Source: Terribacillus saccharophilus (GTDB taxonomy: Bacteria; Bacillota; Bacilli; Bacillales; Amphibacillaceae). Taken from it: DNA of 64,000 bases. Shown here piece by piece: positions 37,477 to 46,953 of the stretch. The number at the start of each line of letters is the position of its first letter. Position 1 is the first letter of the stretch. The stretch is from the NCBI RefSeq assembly GCF_002272745.1, contig NZ_NPBD01000018.1:62001-126000 (forward strand), in the 5' to 3' direction. The notes below the pieces were generated by a model, which worked only from the letters and a program-made list of their open reading frames with translations, searched no databases and had not been told where the DNA came from. The position numbers and the translations under genes were made by a program.

Positions 37477-37493
37477 CTGGGATGCATTCCAGC
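37477..37493. promoter_or_regulatory. Candidate LacI-type operator upstream of licH
   Basis: CTGGGATGCATTCCAG is a 16-base palindrome with one asymmetric pair, in the licH-lacI intergenic region right after a TTGACC -35-like box. It resembles the operator seen at the second LacI locus of this window. Confidence 0.55.
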
Positions 37494-37545
37494 ATTTAAG
37501 CTGTGGTTGTAGATCAAAAACGTAACCATATAGGAGGCACTAATC

Positions 37546-38874
37546 ATGGGAAAATTGAAGATCGTTACAATCGGTGGAGGGTCAAGTTACACACCGGAAA
37601 TCGTTGAAGGGTTCATTAAACGCTATGATGAATTGCCAATCACAGAGCTTTGGCTTGTTGATGTAGAAGCAGGAAAAGAAAAGCTTGAGATTGTAGGAAA
37701 TATGGCAAAACGTATGGTAAAAAAAGCAGGCTTGCCAATCGATGTGCATTTGACATTGGATCGCCGTGAAGCTTTGAAAGATGCAGACTTTGTTACAACA
37801 CAATTCCGCGTTGGACTATTGGATGCACGAGCGAAAGACGAAAGAATCCCATTGAAATATAATGTAATTGGACAGGAAACGAATGGACCAGGAGGCTTGT
37901 TCAAAGGTCTGCGTACCATTCCGGTCATCCTTGATATTTGTAAAGACATGGAGGAGCTTTGCCCGAATGCATGGCTCGTGAACTTCACAAACCCAGCGGG
38001 TATGGTAACAGAAGCAGTGCTTCGTTATTCCAATATCAAAAATGTCGTCGGCTTGTGTAACGTGCCGATCATGATGAAGATGCAAGTAGCAGAGCTGCTT
38101 GGTGCTGATGGAGATCGTGTACACATCGACTTTGCTGGTTTGAATCACATGGTATTCGGCTTGAATGTATACTTGGACGGAGAAAATGTGACGGACACCG
38201 TGCTAGATAAAATGACAAGTGCCGATAAAAAAGAGATGACGATGAGAAACATCAAAAATCTTGACTGGGAACCTAGCTTTATCAAAGGTTTGAAAGCTAT
38301 CCCATGTCCATACCACCGTTACTACTACAAGACTTCGCAGATGCTGGAAGCAGAGCTTGAGGAAGCAGATAACGAAGGAACACGTGCCGAGGTCGTGCAA
38401 GGTGTAGAGCGCGATTTGTTCGAGCTTTACAAAGATCCTAATCTGGCACATAAGCCGGAGCAACTGTCCAAGCGTGGCGGTGCGTACTACAGTGACGCAG
38501 CCTGCAGTTTGATCAACTCCATCTACAACGACAAACGCGATATCCAGACTGTAAACACAATCAATAATGGTGCTATCCAGAGCATTCCGAATGACTCTGC
38601 CATCGAAATCAACTGTGTCATCACTAAAGACGGTCCAAAACCAATCGGTATCGGTGACCTTCCAGTTCCAGTGCGCGGACTTGTGCAGCAAATCAAATCA
38701 TTCGAGCGTGTTGGAGCTGAAGCAGCTGTAACAGGTGATTACAACACTGCTTTGCTTGCAATGACAATCAACCCGCTTGTACCTTCTGATGAGATTGCGA
38801 AGAAAATAATGGATGAAATGTTGGAGGCTCATAAAGAGCATTTGCCACAGTTCTTTAAAAAGATAGAAGCATAA
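37546..38874 (+). CDS. licH: 6-phospho-beta-glucosidase (GH4, LicH type)
   Basis: Hydrolyses cellobiose-6-phosphate and related phosphorylated beta-glucosides by the NAD- and Mn-dependent redox mechanism of glycoside hydrolase family 4. The 442 residues match B. subtilis LicH. Visible are the Rossmann start KIVTIGGGSSYTPE, the LVNFTNPAGMVTEA segment, the metal-site motif GLCNVP and the GLNHM motif. TAGGAGGC precedes the ATG. No PTS genes are adjacent, so its phosphorylated substrate must come from a transporter encoded elsewhere. Confidence 0.94.
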   Translation: MGKLKIVTIGGGSSYTPEIVEGFIKRYDELPITELWLVDVEAGKEKLEIVGNMAKRMVKKAGLPIDVHLTLDRREALKDADFVTTQFRVGLLDARAKDERIPLKYNVIGQETNGPGGLFKGLRTIPVILDICKDMEELCPNAWLVNFTNPAGMVTEAVLRYSNIKNVVGLCNVPIMMKMQVAELLGADGDRVHIDFAGLNHMVFGLNVYLDGENVTDTVLDKMTSADKKEMTMRNIKNLDWEPSFIKGLKAIPCPYHRYYYKTSQMLEAELEEADNEGTRAEVVQGVERDLFELYKDPNLAHKPEQLSKRGGAYYSDAACSLINSIYNDKRDIQTVNTINNGAIQSIPNDSAIEINCVITKDGPKPIGIGDLPVPVRGLVQQIKSFERVGAEAAVTGDYNTALLAMTINPLVPSDEIAKKIMDEMLEAHKEHLPQFFKKIEA

Positions 38875-38876
38875 AA

Positions 38877-38910
38877 AGATGACCCGTGCAGAGAGCACGG
38901 GTCTTTTTTA
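38877..38910. terminator. Terminator of licH, probably bidirectional
   Basis: GACCCGTGC and GCACGGGTC form a nine-pair stem around AGAGA with A and T flanks, between convergent genes. Confidence 0.88.
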
Positions 38911-39888
38911 TGTGGAATGCCTCGGTACAAGATATCCTTGCCATTGAAATAGTTTGGGTACATAAATGTTACCAGACAGCTGCATATCTAATTGTTCTAC
39001 AGTCTTTCGTGCCATGGCCTCTATCTCATTATCATAAGTGGTCAGCGGAGGATCGGTAATCTGAGAGATAGGATGGTTATCAAATCCAGTAACTGCGCAC
39101 TTTTCTGGCACAGCGATTTGATACTGTTTTGCAACATGCAGAATTCCAGCGGCAACGAAGTCACTTCCAGCAAATATGCCATCTATCAGCAATTGTTTAT
39201 TATGAAATATATTAGTACCCAAACGAATACCATCCTCAATTGATACCATTCCTTCTATACGTTTCCCGACTTCCTTTAGATTTCTCGTAGCTAAGGCGTT
39301 TAGAAAACCTTTATATCTAGCTTCTTGGGATGGGGAAGTGTGGTCGAGACAGAATAAGAGTCGCTTCTTACCTGTTTGCAGCATATGCATGGTTAATTTA
39401 TAGGCGGCACTCTCTTCATCTAGACTGCATACAGTTGTGTCAATTTCATATTTCTCATTGCAAATAAGTACTGGACCGTTTTCTAGGCAACGGGCTAATA
39501 GGGGAGCTTCCAGTGCGGATGAAGTTGCGATTATAGCGTCCAGTTCACGCTGTTTCAGCTTGACGAATACATCCAGTTCACGTTTTTTATCACCGAATGT
39601 CTGAAAGATAACGGGTTTCCATCCTTTTGCTGTACACGCATTCGATAATGATTGCACCAGTGCTGCGAAATAAGGATGATCGACTTGAGGTGTTAGGATG
39701 CCTATCGCAGAGGTTTTACGCTTACGAAATTGAACAGCCAAGCTGTTCGGGGTGAATCCGGATTCCTCGATAGCAGAAAGGATCTTCTGCCGCTTCTGTT
39801 CAGATACATAAGGATGCCCATTTAATACGCGAGAGACAGTACTTTTGGAAACACCGCATTTCTTTGCAATGTCGTTTATAGTAGGCAT
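38908..39888 (-). CDS. LacI/GalR family regulator, possibly NtdR-like
   Basis: A 326-residue regulator: helix-turn-helix INDIAKKCGVSKSTVSRVLN, hinge and sugar-binding domain. It is divergent from an NtdB-like phosphatase gene and a perfect palindrome lies between them. In B. subtilis the ntdABC genes are controlled by the LacI-type activator NtdR, so this protein may be its counterpart; sequence alone does not prove it. AAGGAG precedes the ATG. Confidence 0.88.
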   Translation of the reverse strand: MPTINDIAKKCGVSKSTVSRVLNGHPYVSEQKRQKILSAIEESGFTPNSLAVQFRKRKTSAIGILTPQVDHPYFAALVQSLSNACTAKGWKPVIFQTFGDKKRELDVFVKLKQRELDAIIATSSALEAPLLARCLENGPVLICNEKYEIDTTVCSLDEESAAYKLTMHMLQTGKKRLLFCLDHTSPSQEARYKGFLNALATRNLKEVGKRIEGMVSIEDGIRLGTNIFHNKQLLIDGIFAGSDFVAAGILHVAKQYQIAVPEKCAVTGFDNHPISQITDPPLTTYDNEIEAMARKTVEQLDMQLSGNIYVPKLFQWQGYLVPRHST

Positions 39889-39949
39889 TCAACCAGCTCC
39901 TTGGACAGTGAATGTAGCTTTATCATAGCATACCTCTTTTCTTGTTGAC

Positions 39950-39965
39950 CTGGGAACGTTCCCAT
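39950..39965. promoter_or_regulatory. LacI-type operator
   Basis: TGGGAACGTTCCCA is a perfect 14-base palindrome with the central CG typical of LacI/GalR operators. It sits between the divergent regulator and phosphatase genes, next to TTGACC and close to a minus-strand TGCTATGAT extended -10. Confidence 0.75.
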
Positions 39966-39996
39966 CTCTTATGGTAGGAAAGGAGGTGGTTGAATA

Positions 39997-40824
39997 ATGA
40001 GTGTGAAAAAATGTTTCGCTAGTACTGACAGCACAAAGGCACTTATTTGTTTTGATTTTGATGAGACTTATTTTCCTCATGCTTGCGAGAAAGGGCAGCT
40101 GGAGGATCTGCATGCTATGGAACTTTATCTAGATCAGATTGCCAGGCAATATCATGTTGAAATTGCGTGGGTTACCGGAAGTGACTGTAATGCCCTGGCT
40201 GCTAAAATGGAGCGTGCACAACTGACTTATATGCCCCATTTCATTGCAGCTAATCTGGGAACGGAGCTGTACCAACTAACAGCTGGTGGGGAACTAAAGG
40301 AGATATACGATTGGAAACAGCATTTACCTGTTCAAGAAGAATTCAATCAGCTTGTAGAGGATTTGATTCATATGCTCTCTTTGGATGGGATAGCGTTACA
40401 GCGACAGACGATGCATGGGCAGAGCTCGTACAAAAAGAACTACTATTACTTTCCTAATGAAGATGATTTGGCTGAAGTAATGTATCGTATAAGGCAGGTA
40501 GCCGCTGCAGCTAAGGTAGGATTGAATGTAAACGCATGTAATCCACTGGCAGGAGATCCAGACGGGGCATATGATGTGGATTTTATTCCGTTAAGGACTG
40601 GAAAACGAGCGGCCGTTCAGTTCTTGGCAAATCATTGCATGGTGGAGCCCTCGCAGATTTATGCTTTTGGAGACAGTGGAAATGACCTTGAAATGCTGCG
40701 ATACGCAGGAAATGGTTTCCTAGTTGCTAATGCAACGGAGGAGGCGAAACAGAAGCACAGTCAGGTATGCGGAACACCTTACGCAGCCGGTATCCGGGCG
40801 ACGCTGCAACATTTCTTTACTTGA
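39997..40824 (+). CDS. HAD phosphatase similar to kanosamine-6-phosphate phosphatase NtdB
   Basis: A 275-residue HAD (Cof/S6PP-type) phosphatase. Motif I is CFDFDETYFPH, motif II VTGSD, then HFIAANLGTE and CNPLAGDPDGAYDVDFIPL, and motif IV FGDSGNDLEML. These segments match B. subtilis NtdB, which dephosphorylates kanosamine-6-phosphate. No ntdA (aminotransferase) or ntdC (dehydrogenase) gene is nearby, so the substrate here may differ or be made elsewhere. AGGAGGTGG precedes ATG 39997. Confidence 0.85.
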   Translation: MSVKKCFASTDSTKALICFDFDETYFPHACEKGQLEDLHAMELYLDQIARQYHVEIAWVTGSDCNALAAKMERAQLTYMPHFIAANLGTELYQLTAGGELKEIYDWKQHLPVQEEFNQLVEDLIHMLSLDGIALQRQTMHGQSSYKKNYYYFPNEDDLAEVMYRIRQVAAAAKVGLNVNACNPLAGDPDGAYDVDFIPLRTGKRAAVQFLANHCMVEPSQIYAFGDSGNDLEMLRYAGNGFLVANATEEAKQKHSQVCGTPYAAGIRATLQHFFT

Positions 40825-41103
40825 TGAGAGTAATGTGGAATTGTTAAACCCAGAAAACCCAAAAGTTTATGGTTACGCTATTTTTGGAGGCAGTTTATCT
40901 ATTAGCAGAACCGTTAATGCGCTGTTTGATCTTTTTGATCCTTTTCACCGAATATATAGCACCCAGCTGACTTGATATCCTTTTAACTATATTACCAAAT
41001 AGAAGGAATACAATTGTTTGTTTAGATCAATCTTTTTCCCTTTTCCTCTTCATCCAAAAATTACAGCTACTATAACTGCCTCAAATCGGGTAATCTAAAT
41101 TAA
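40825..41103. other. Gene-free stretch between phosphatase and uvrX
   Basis: About 280 bases with no credible frame, hairpin terminator or repeat that I can see, apart from pyrimidine-rich runs. It should contain the uvrX promoter just before the LexA box. Confidence 0.4.
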
Positions 41104-41115
41104 GAACATTTGTTC
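41104..41115. promoter_or_regulatory. LexA (DinR) box of uvrX
   Basis: GAACATTTGTTC fits the Bacillus SOS operator GAAC-N4-GTTC, 18 bases upstream of the uvrX start. SOS induction of the polymerase is expected. Confidence 0.8.
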
Positions 41116-41133
41116 CCTTTGGAGGTGGAGAAG

Positions 41134-42390
41134 ATGGATTACAGTGGATTTCAGCAGCATGAGGTATTGTGTGTGGATATGCGGAGCTTCTATGCAAGTG
41201 TGGAATGTGTGAAACGCGGTCTTGATCCGATGACAACACTGCTTGCGGTGGTCGGGGATACGAAGCGGCCAGGGAGTATCGTGCTTGCTGCCAGCCCTGC
41301 ATTGAAGAAGAAGCATGGCGTCAGCAATGTGAGCCGTTATTTTGAGTTGCCGGAAGATCCGGAAATTGTCATTGCCGAAGCGCATATGAAGGATTATCTG
41401 GAGGTTTCGGTAGCAATCACTGAGCTTGTGCATGAGTATGTCCCGATGGAAGCGATCCATGTGTATTCAGTAGATGAATTCTGGGTGACACTTGATGGTA
41501 CAGAAAAGCTGCACGGAACTGCGGAAGAGACGGCGACCAAGCTGCAGGCAGATATCCTGGAGCAATTCGGTGTTACGGCAGCCATTGGAATCGGGGATAA
41601 CAAATTCCTAGCCAAGGTTGTAATGGACATTCATGCAAAGAAACAGACTTCTGGTATCGCTGTTTGCCATTATCAGGATGTGCCGCGTTTATTATGGCCG
41701 GTACCGATACAGGATATTTGGGGGATTGGACGACGCATGCAGCGTAATTTGAACCGAATGGGTATTGTTACGCTTGGACATCTGGCTCACACTTCCTTGG
41801 AACAACTCAAGAAACGGTATGGTGTGATGGGTGAGCAATTATTCTGGCATGCATGGGGAATTGATGAGAGCGAGGTGCTCGGTGATTTCGTCAAGCAGGA
41901 ACAAAAAAGCTACGGCCACGGTATTACGCTGCTTCGTAATTACCGTGGCGAAGAAATTCCGACCATTATTCTGGAGCTGTGCGAGGAGGCATGCAGACGA
42001 GCAAGACGAGATAGGAAGGAAGGCAATACCGTCCATCTGGCCGTTGGGTATGCCAGTCAGCATGGTGGCGGATTCAGCCGGTCCCGTTCCTTTACGAGCC
42101 CTTCAAATCTGACGACAGATATGTATAAGCTCTGCCTGGAACTATTTCACGAGCACTACCAAAAAGGCCACGAAGTCAGACGGGTGTCTGTCTCCCTGAC
42201 CAATTTATACGATGAAGAAGCAACGCAGCTAAGCTTGTTTGAGGACAAAAGCAAGCAGAAGGATCTCAGTCGGACAATGGATCAGATCCGGGCGCGTTTT
42301 GGTACGACTGCCATCCTGCGCGCCAGCAGCCATACAGCTGCTGGAATGACAATTGAACGCAGCACGAAAATCGGAGGCCATCAAGCCTGA
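41134..42390 (+). CDS. uvrX: Y-family DNA polymerase (UvrX/YqjW type)
   Basis: Error-prone translesion polymerase of the UmuC-like Bacillus group, 418 residues. Catalytic acids are D15 (CVDMRSFYAS) and D114-E115 (VYSVDEFW). The palm motif reads DEFW where most Y-family enzymes have DES/DEA plus F. The helix-hairpin-helix region (DIWGIGRRMQRNLNRMGI), little-finger domain and a C-terminal beta-clamp-like motif (QLSLFED) are visible. ATG 41134 is preceded by GGAGGTGG. A LexA box upstream indicates SOS control. Confidence 0.92.
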   Translation: MDYSGFQQHEVLCVDMRSFYASVECVKRGLDPMTTLLAVVGDTKRPGSIVLAASPALKKKHGVSNVSRYFELPEDPEIVIAEAHMKDYLEVSVAITELVHEYVPMEAIHVYSVDEFWVTLDGTEKLHGTAEETATKLQADILEQFGVTAAIGIGDNKFLAKVVMDIHAKKQTSGIAVCHYQDVPRLLWPVPIQDIWGIGRRMQRNLNRMGIVTLGHLAHTSLEQLKKRYGVMGEQLFWHAWGIDESEVLGDFVKQEQKSYGHGITLLRNYRGEEIPTIILELCEEACRRARRDRKEGNTVHLAVGYASQHGGGFSRSRSFTSPSNLTTDMYKLCLELFHEHYQKGHEVRRVSVSLTNLYDEEATQLSLFEDKSKQKDLSRTMDQIRARFGTTAILRASSHTAAGMTIERSTKIGGHQA

Positions 42391-42391
42391 C

Positions 42392-43711
42392 TTATGCTGC
42401 TGCCGTCTGCTGGAACAGCCGGCGCAGCTTTGGTACATACATGATAAGAAAGACGGACCGCCCGAGACTGAACAGCAGGAAAGCGATCCATAGTCCATGA
42501 TTGCCGAGCGGCTGCAGAGCATAAAGCGCCGCTAAATAAAGCAGAACAGCAAGAATCATAGAGTTACGGACAAAGCGTACTTCCGTTACGCCTGTGAACA
42601 CGCCATAGTAGACAAGGCCAAGGCTGGCAACAAGCGGAAACAAAACAAGCCAGTTGGCATAGGAACCCGTCAGCTCAATAATATGCTGCTGATCGGAGAA
42701 CAACGGATAAATCCACTTCTGACCAGCAAGGAACAGAAGTGCAAGCGTCACCCCAATACCAAGCCCCCATTGCAGAGATAAACGCAGAGACTGTGAAAAG
42801 AGTTTTTCATTGCGTTCCCCAAGCGCCCGACCAGCGACTATGCTAGACGCATTAGCGAAGCCGTCAAAGAAATACGCCATCATATAGTGAATCTGGATCA
42901 GAATAGCATTAGCTGCCAGTATATCTTCCCCAAACGCAGCTCCCTTTGCTGTGAATAAGTTAAAGACAATGAGCAAACATATTGTCCGAATGAATAAATC
43001 GCGGTTGACCTTCATCATCCGCCACATCGGTTTAGGATCTACAGCGCGTCGTAAAACTTGTATGAATGGATGCTGCCAGATGCTGCCGGCATATTTCCGC
43101 AGCAGGACAATACCGAATACACAAGAGAAAATTTCAGCAACCAGCGTAGAAGCACCTACACCTGCCACTCCAAAATCCCACACATGTACGGAAAGAATAC
43201 AAAGAATGATATTCAGCACATTCGTGCTTATCTGAAGAACAAGTGTTGCTTTGATATACGACATGCCAATCAACCAGCCAAGAATGACATAGTTGGCAAG
43301 CGCAAATGGCGCACCCCAAATCCGGATTGAGAAGTAAGCCGAAGCGCTACTATTCACTGCATCACTTGCTCCTAGAAAGGAGAGAGAGTAGTGCAGAATT
43401 GGCTGCTGTATGAGAACGAATAGCAGGCCGACAATAAAAGCAACCAGGAAAGGACGCATTAACGCCATTACATGTTCTTCTGTATCAAGACTGGCAGATG
43501 CTTGAGCAGCGAACCCAGAGGTGCTCACCCGAAGAAATCCAAAAAGCCAGTACATCGTATTAAATATGATCGTACCGATGGCGACTCCGCCAATAAAAGA
43601 AGCATTAGAAAGCTGGCCGACAACCGCTGTATCAACAACACCTAGAAGCGGCGTTGTAATAGTAGATAGAGTCAGCGGAAGAGCCAGCGCTAAGTATTGT
43701 TTATGCTGCAT
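42392..43711 (-). CDS. MATE family efflux transporter (DinF-like)
   Basis: A 439-residue multidrug and toxin exporter with 12 expected helices. The DinF-like start LALPLTLSTITTPLLGVVDTAVVGQL and the repeated half-structure are visible. Proton- or sodium-coupled export is family knowledge; substrate unknown. Its stop lies one base from the uvrX stop with the genes convergent and no hairpin between them, so transcripts may overlap. I see no LexA box at its own start. Confidence 0.88.
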   Translation of the reverse strand: MQHKQYLALALPLTLSTITTPLLGVVDTAVVGQLSNASFIGGVAIGTIIFNTMYWLFGFLRVSTSGFAAQASASLDTEEHVMALMRPFLVAFIVGLLFVLIQQPILHYSLSFLGASDAVNSSASAYFSIRIWGAPFALANYVILGWLIGMSYIKATLVLQISTNVLNIILCILSVHVWDFGVAGVGASTLVAEIFSCVFGIVLLRKYAGSIWQHPFIQVLRRAVDPKPMWRMMKVNRDLFIRTICLLIVFNLFTAKGAAFGEDILAANAILIQIHYMMAYFFDGFANASSIVAGRALGERNEKLFSQSLRLSLQWGLGIGVTLALLFLAGQKWIYPLFSDQQHIIELTGSYANWLVLFPLVASLGLVYYGVFTGVTEVRFVRNSMILAVLLYLAALYALQPLGNHGLWIAFLLFSLGRSVFLIMYVPKLRRLFQQTAAA

Positions 43712-43773
43712 ACACTCACCTTAATGGTAGTAATTACGATATAATATACCGCACATATTCGCAGAAGTAAACG

Positions 43774-44925
43774 CTATTTGTTTCCGAACATAAACGTCAT
43801 CGTATTAACGCGCATATTAAGTATTAATCCGAGAGAAGCGAGTGTAATAACGAGTGCACTGCCTCCGTAGCTAATAAGCGGCAATCCCAATCCAGTGACG
43901 GGCATTAATCCGATACTCATACCGACATTTTGGAATATCTGAAAGGTCAGGAAACCAGCAATTCCTGCACCAATCAAGGTACCGAAGGAATCATGATACC
44001 GCTGAGAAATCATGACGATTTTATAGATGAGCATAAAGTAAAACAGCAAGACGATACTTGTTCCTACAAAGCCGAAAACACCGCCAATGACGGCGAATAT
44101 CAAGTCTGAATAGGCGTATGGCACATGCGGCATGTGCTCATAGCCGCTCACATTGCCAGATCCAATTGCCATGATCGATTGATTCAGCTGATAGCCGGAA
44201 ATAGTATACTTCTCTGGCTGCAGCCAGCCATAGAATCGGCTTGCCTGATAGCTTGGCAGCATGCCGAGTATTCGATCTAGGAAGAAGTCAGTTGCAACGA
44301 AGTATGTAATTGTTAATGTAAGAATGATCGTTAATGGAACAGAAAAGATAAGCAGTATCGTTTTTATTCGGACACGTGAAACAAGCAGCATCGCCCCGTA
44401 TATAGCAAGGTAAACCATCGCGTTACCGAAGTCTGGAAATTGCATCACGACAGCAACAGGGATTAATGTGATAACCGTCAGTTTGCCGACAAGCAGCATT
44501 TCCTCTTTTAGCGTAGGAGAGCTATCCGTCCCTTTACTGATAACTTGTGCCAGATACAGAATCAATCCGATTTTCATTGATTCAGCGGGCTGGAATGAAA
44601 AGCCGCCGATTGTATACCAGCCGTATGCATTGTTGATTTCTTTGGAGATGTTGGCAGGTGCAATCAAGATACCTACTAACAACAGCAGGAAAAACAGATA
44701 AACAAAAAGTGATAAACGCTTTAGTATGTCCAAATCGAGAAAATAAGACACGATAAAACAGCCGCCTAAACCGATCACATACCAAACTACTTGCTGCAGG
44801 ACGAAATATTCTCCTTGCAGGAGTTGTACTTGATATAAACTGACTAGGCTGACCAGTCCGAGCAGTATGATAAGTGAGAAATAGATATAATCGAATTTTT
44901 CTAGATATGTTTGCAGTTTTTGCAT
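43774..44925 (-). CDS. SEDS glycosyltransferase (RodA/FtsW family)
   Basis: Peptidoglycan polymerase of the SEDS family, 383 residues, with ten expected membrane helices. Signature segments: FPDFGNAMVYLAIYG, HVPYAYSDLIFAVIGG with the catalytic-region aspartate, and GLMPVTGLGLPLISYGGSA. RodA-like rather than SpoVE/FtsW by length and sequence, but paralogues are common and no mre genes are adjacent, so the exact role is open. Start at ATG 44925 with GGTGA upstream; ATG 44937 is an alternative. Confidence 0.88.
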   Translation of the reverse strand: MQKLQTYLEKFDYIYFSLIILLGLVSLVSLYQVQLLQGEYFVLQQVVWYVIGLGGCFIVSYFLDLDILKRLSLFVYLFFLLLLVGILIAPANISKEINNAYGWYTIGGFSFQPAESMKIGLILYLAQVISKGTDSSPTLKEEMLLVGKLTVITLIPVAVVMQFPDFGNAMVYLAIYGAMLLVSRVRIKTILLIFSVPLTIILTLTITYFVATDFFLDRILGMLPSYQASRFYGWLQPEKYTISGYQLNQSIMAIGSGNVSGYEHMPHVPYAYSDLIFAVIGGVFGFVGTSIVLLFYFMLIYKIVMISQRYHDSFGTLIGAGIAGFLTFQIFQNVGMSIGLMPVTGLGLPLISYGGSALVITLASLGLILNMRVNTMTFMFGNK

Positions 44926-44987
44926 GCTTGTCACCATTTCATCATAAGTATAAGCTACCGTTCTATCGTAACAGAAATTTCCAATTT

Positions 44988-45020
44988 AAAAAGCCGTATT
45001 CTCGAGAAATACGGCTTTTT
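44988..45020. terminator. Terminator between RodA-like and lipoprotein genes
   Basis: AAAAAGCCGTATT and AATACGGCTTTTT form a perfect stem; it ends the PepSY-lipoprotein operon on the minus strand. Confidence 0.88.
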
Positions 45021-45024
45021 CCTA

Positions 45025-45501
45025 TTAGTGATGATGGTGGCTTCCACTATCATTCTGTTTTTTCTGTTCTTGTTCCTGTTTTATCTTTTCTATCTCTTCT
45101 TGAGTCAATTCACCGACACGAATTTGCTTCGTCGGCATCAAATGGATATTATCGACCTTCACATCTGCTTTTACAAAATATACGCCATCCGATGAGAAGG
45201 TGTATTCCAGATGATATGTTCCGTCAGCATCCATTGAGGCAGGAATCTCTTCTGCATCTGCTTTGTTTTCATCTTTCCAAACTAGAAAATTGACGGTTGC
45301 TTCCTGTTCAAGTGACTTACCATCTTGCGTTAGCTTTACGTCAATTTTCGGAGTAGAATCTGCTTCGATGGATTCAGGAGCTTTGATGTTGACGTTCACT
45401 TCTTCCCGTTTAGCATAATGATCTGCTGCTTCGGGATCGGCAGAGCATGCAGCAAGGAGAAAGAACGTCAGTAACAACGGTGTAAATTTAATTAGTCGCA
45501 T
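45025..45501 (-). CDS. YtkA/FixH-like lipoprotein with His tail
   Basis: A 158-residue lipoprotein: signal MRLIKFTPLLLTFFLLAAC, then one beta-sandwich domain of the YtkA/FixH type (about 40-130), a Q/E/K-rich helix and the natural C-terminal end SGSHHHH. FixH/YtkA-like proteins are linked to metal, often copper, handling and oxidase assembly; the tail could bind metal (inference). ATG 45501 is preceded by AAAGGAG. Its ORF overlaps the end of the PepSY gene region, and both are one operon. Confidence 0.8.
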   Translation of the reverse strand: MRLIKFTPLLLTFFLLAACSADPEAADHYAKREEVNVNIKAPESIEADSTPKIDVKLTQDGKSLEQEATVNFLVWKDENKADAEEIPASMDADGTYHLEYTFSSDGVYFVKADVKVDNIHLMPTKQIRVGELTQEEIEKIKQEQEQKKQNDSGSHHHH

Positions 45502-45517
45502 CTGCTTTTCTCCTTTC

Positions 45518-46897
45518 TTACGCATTGAAGAACCTTTTCAGTGCAGGCACTCTCGGGATGACAAACCGATCAAACAGCCAGACGACGATAATCGAGATTC
45601 CGACAAGCGGGAAGATGATGCCAAGAATGATTACCAGTACAATAACACCCTTCATGACTTTGTCGGATGGCGCTTTCGGCGAGCCCAGCTTTCCTTCTGG
45701 TTTCCGGGAGAGCCATAGTATAAAGCCGCTCACAGCAATACCGACAATGCCAATCAAGACAAGCAATCCGATAATCTGATTCCAGATACCGAATTCCGTT
45801 CCTTTATGAATCGTAATACCATAAGCAATTACCTTTCCAAGCGTATGATAATTATCATAGCGATAATCTGCCAAAACAGCACCAGTATACTGATCAATGT
45901 GCATCGTCACTTCATCACGAGCTTTTGGCGGGAATGCAGATAAAGTGAATACACCATCCTGCGTTTGCGGAATCATGATATTATAGCCAGGTTTTACACC
46001 TTCTTCTTCAGCTATCGACACAACATCATCGACGGAAAGCTGTGTATATTGCTGATTTGTAGAAATAGGGACTGGTAGGTTCTCCGCTGACCAAGGAACA
46101 TCTGCGATTTCCTTTGTTTTCACGTCGGAAGCAGGAGCATCACCAACCCACACAGAAGGTGGATAGCCGACACCTGCATTTGTAGTAAGCGTTTGGAAAT
46201 TGTTTCCCCATAATCCTGACCAAGGCAGACCTGTCAGAATCAGAAACAGCAGACCTAACGAAATCCAGAATGCAGGCACCACATGCAAGTCACGTGCCCG
46301 CAGCTTTTTCCCTTTGTTCAAGCGGGGAATGAGGACTCCAAATATTTTCGATTTCCCTTTCATTTTAGGCCAGCCCAAGTAAACGCCAGTAATGATCAAT
46401 ATCAGCGCCCAGCAAGCAGCCCACTCGACAATACGATCCCCGACAGTACCCATAAGCAGCTCACCATGAATCTTTTCAAATACGTTGACGAGTTTGTAAG
46501 AATCTTCTAATTTCCCGAGTATGACATTTTCATAAGGGTCAACGTAAACGGTATAAGCTTTACCGTCTTCTGTAATACCGACCTCTGCTGAACGGTCCGG
46601 ACTGTCACTTGGACGATAGGACGTCACTGCTGCATTCGGGTTCACAGCTTCCACGGTATTAATTTGCTCAGATGGAGTTGTGACAGTAGTTTGCGGAGTG
46701 ACTTCATAATAGTCTTTATAAAGGGCTGCTTCGATTTGAGGTTTAAATAGGTAAACGCCGCCTGTGATAGCCAAAATAATGAGAAATGGCATGATAATAA
46801 GACCTGCATAGAAATGCCAGCGCCAAACAGACTGATAAAGTGACCGACGCTTCTGTTGTTTCTTCTTCAACACCGACGGCTCTTTTTGTGCCTCCAT
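45518..46897 (-). CDS. PepSY-associated membrane protein
   Basis: A 459-residue protein with the PepSY-TM arrangement: helices at about 30-52, 185-205, 220-245 and 380-405 with a further C-terminal pair near 425-450, and PepSY-like extracellular segments between. Conserved histidines (WHFYAG, EKIHGELLMG, ITIHKGTEFG) are placed like those of iron- or haem-related PepSY-TM reductases. Start ATG 46897 has AAAGGAG nine bases upstream. First gene of the operon with the YtkA-like lipoprotein; together they suggest metal reduction or metal delivery at the membrane. Confidence 0.82.
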   Translation of the reverse strand: MEAQKEPSVLKKKQQKRRSLYQSVWRWHFYAGLIIMPFLIILAITGGVYLFKPQIEAALYKDYYEVTPQTTVTTPSEQINTVEAVNPNAAVTSYRPSDSPDRSAEVGITEDGKAYTVYVDPYENVILGKLEDSYKLVNVFEKIHGELLMGTVGDRIVEWAACWALILIITGVYLGWPKMKGKSKIFGVLIPRLNKGKKLRARDLHVVPAFWISLGLLFLILTGLPWSGLWGNNFQTLTTNAGVGYPPSVWVGDAPASDVKTKEIADVPWSAENLPVPISTNQQYTQLSVDDVVSIAEEEGVKPGYNIMIPQTQDGVFTLSAFPPKARDEVTMHIDQYTGAVLADYRYDNYHTLGKVIAYGITIHKGTEFGIWNQIIGLLVLIGIVGIAVSGFILWLSRKPEGKLGSPKAPSDKVMKGVIVLVIILGIIFPLVGISIIVVWLFDRFVIPRVPALKRFFNA

Positions 46898-46953
46898 ATA
46901 GGACAACTCCTTTTCTTCTATAGTAAATGTAATAATAAGCAAAGTAGTACAAG

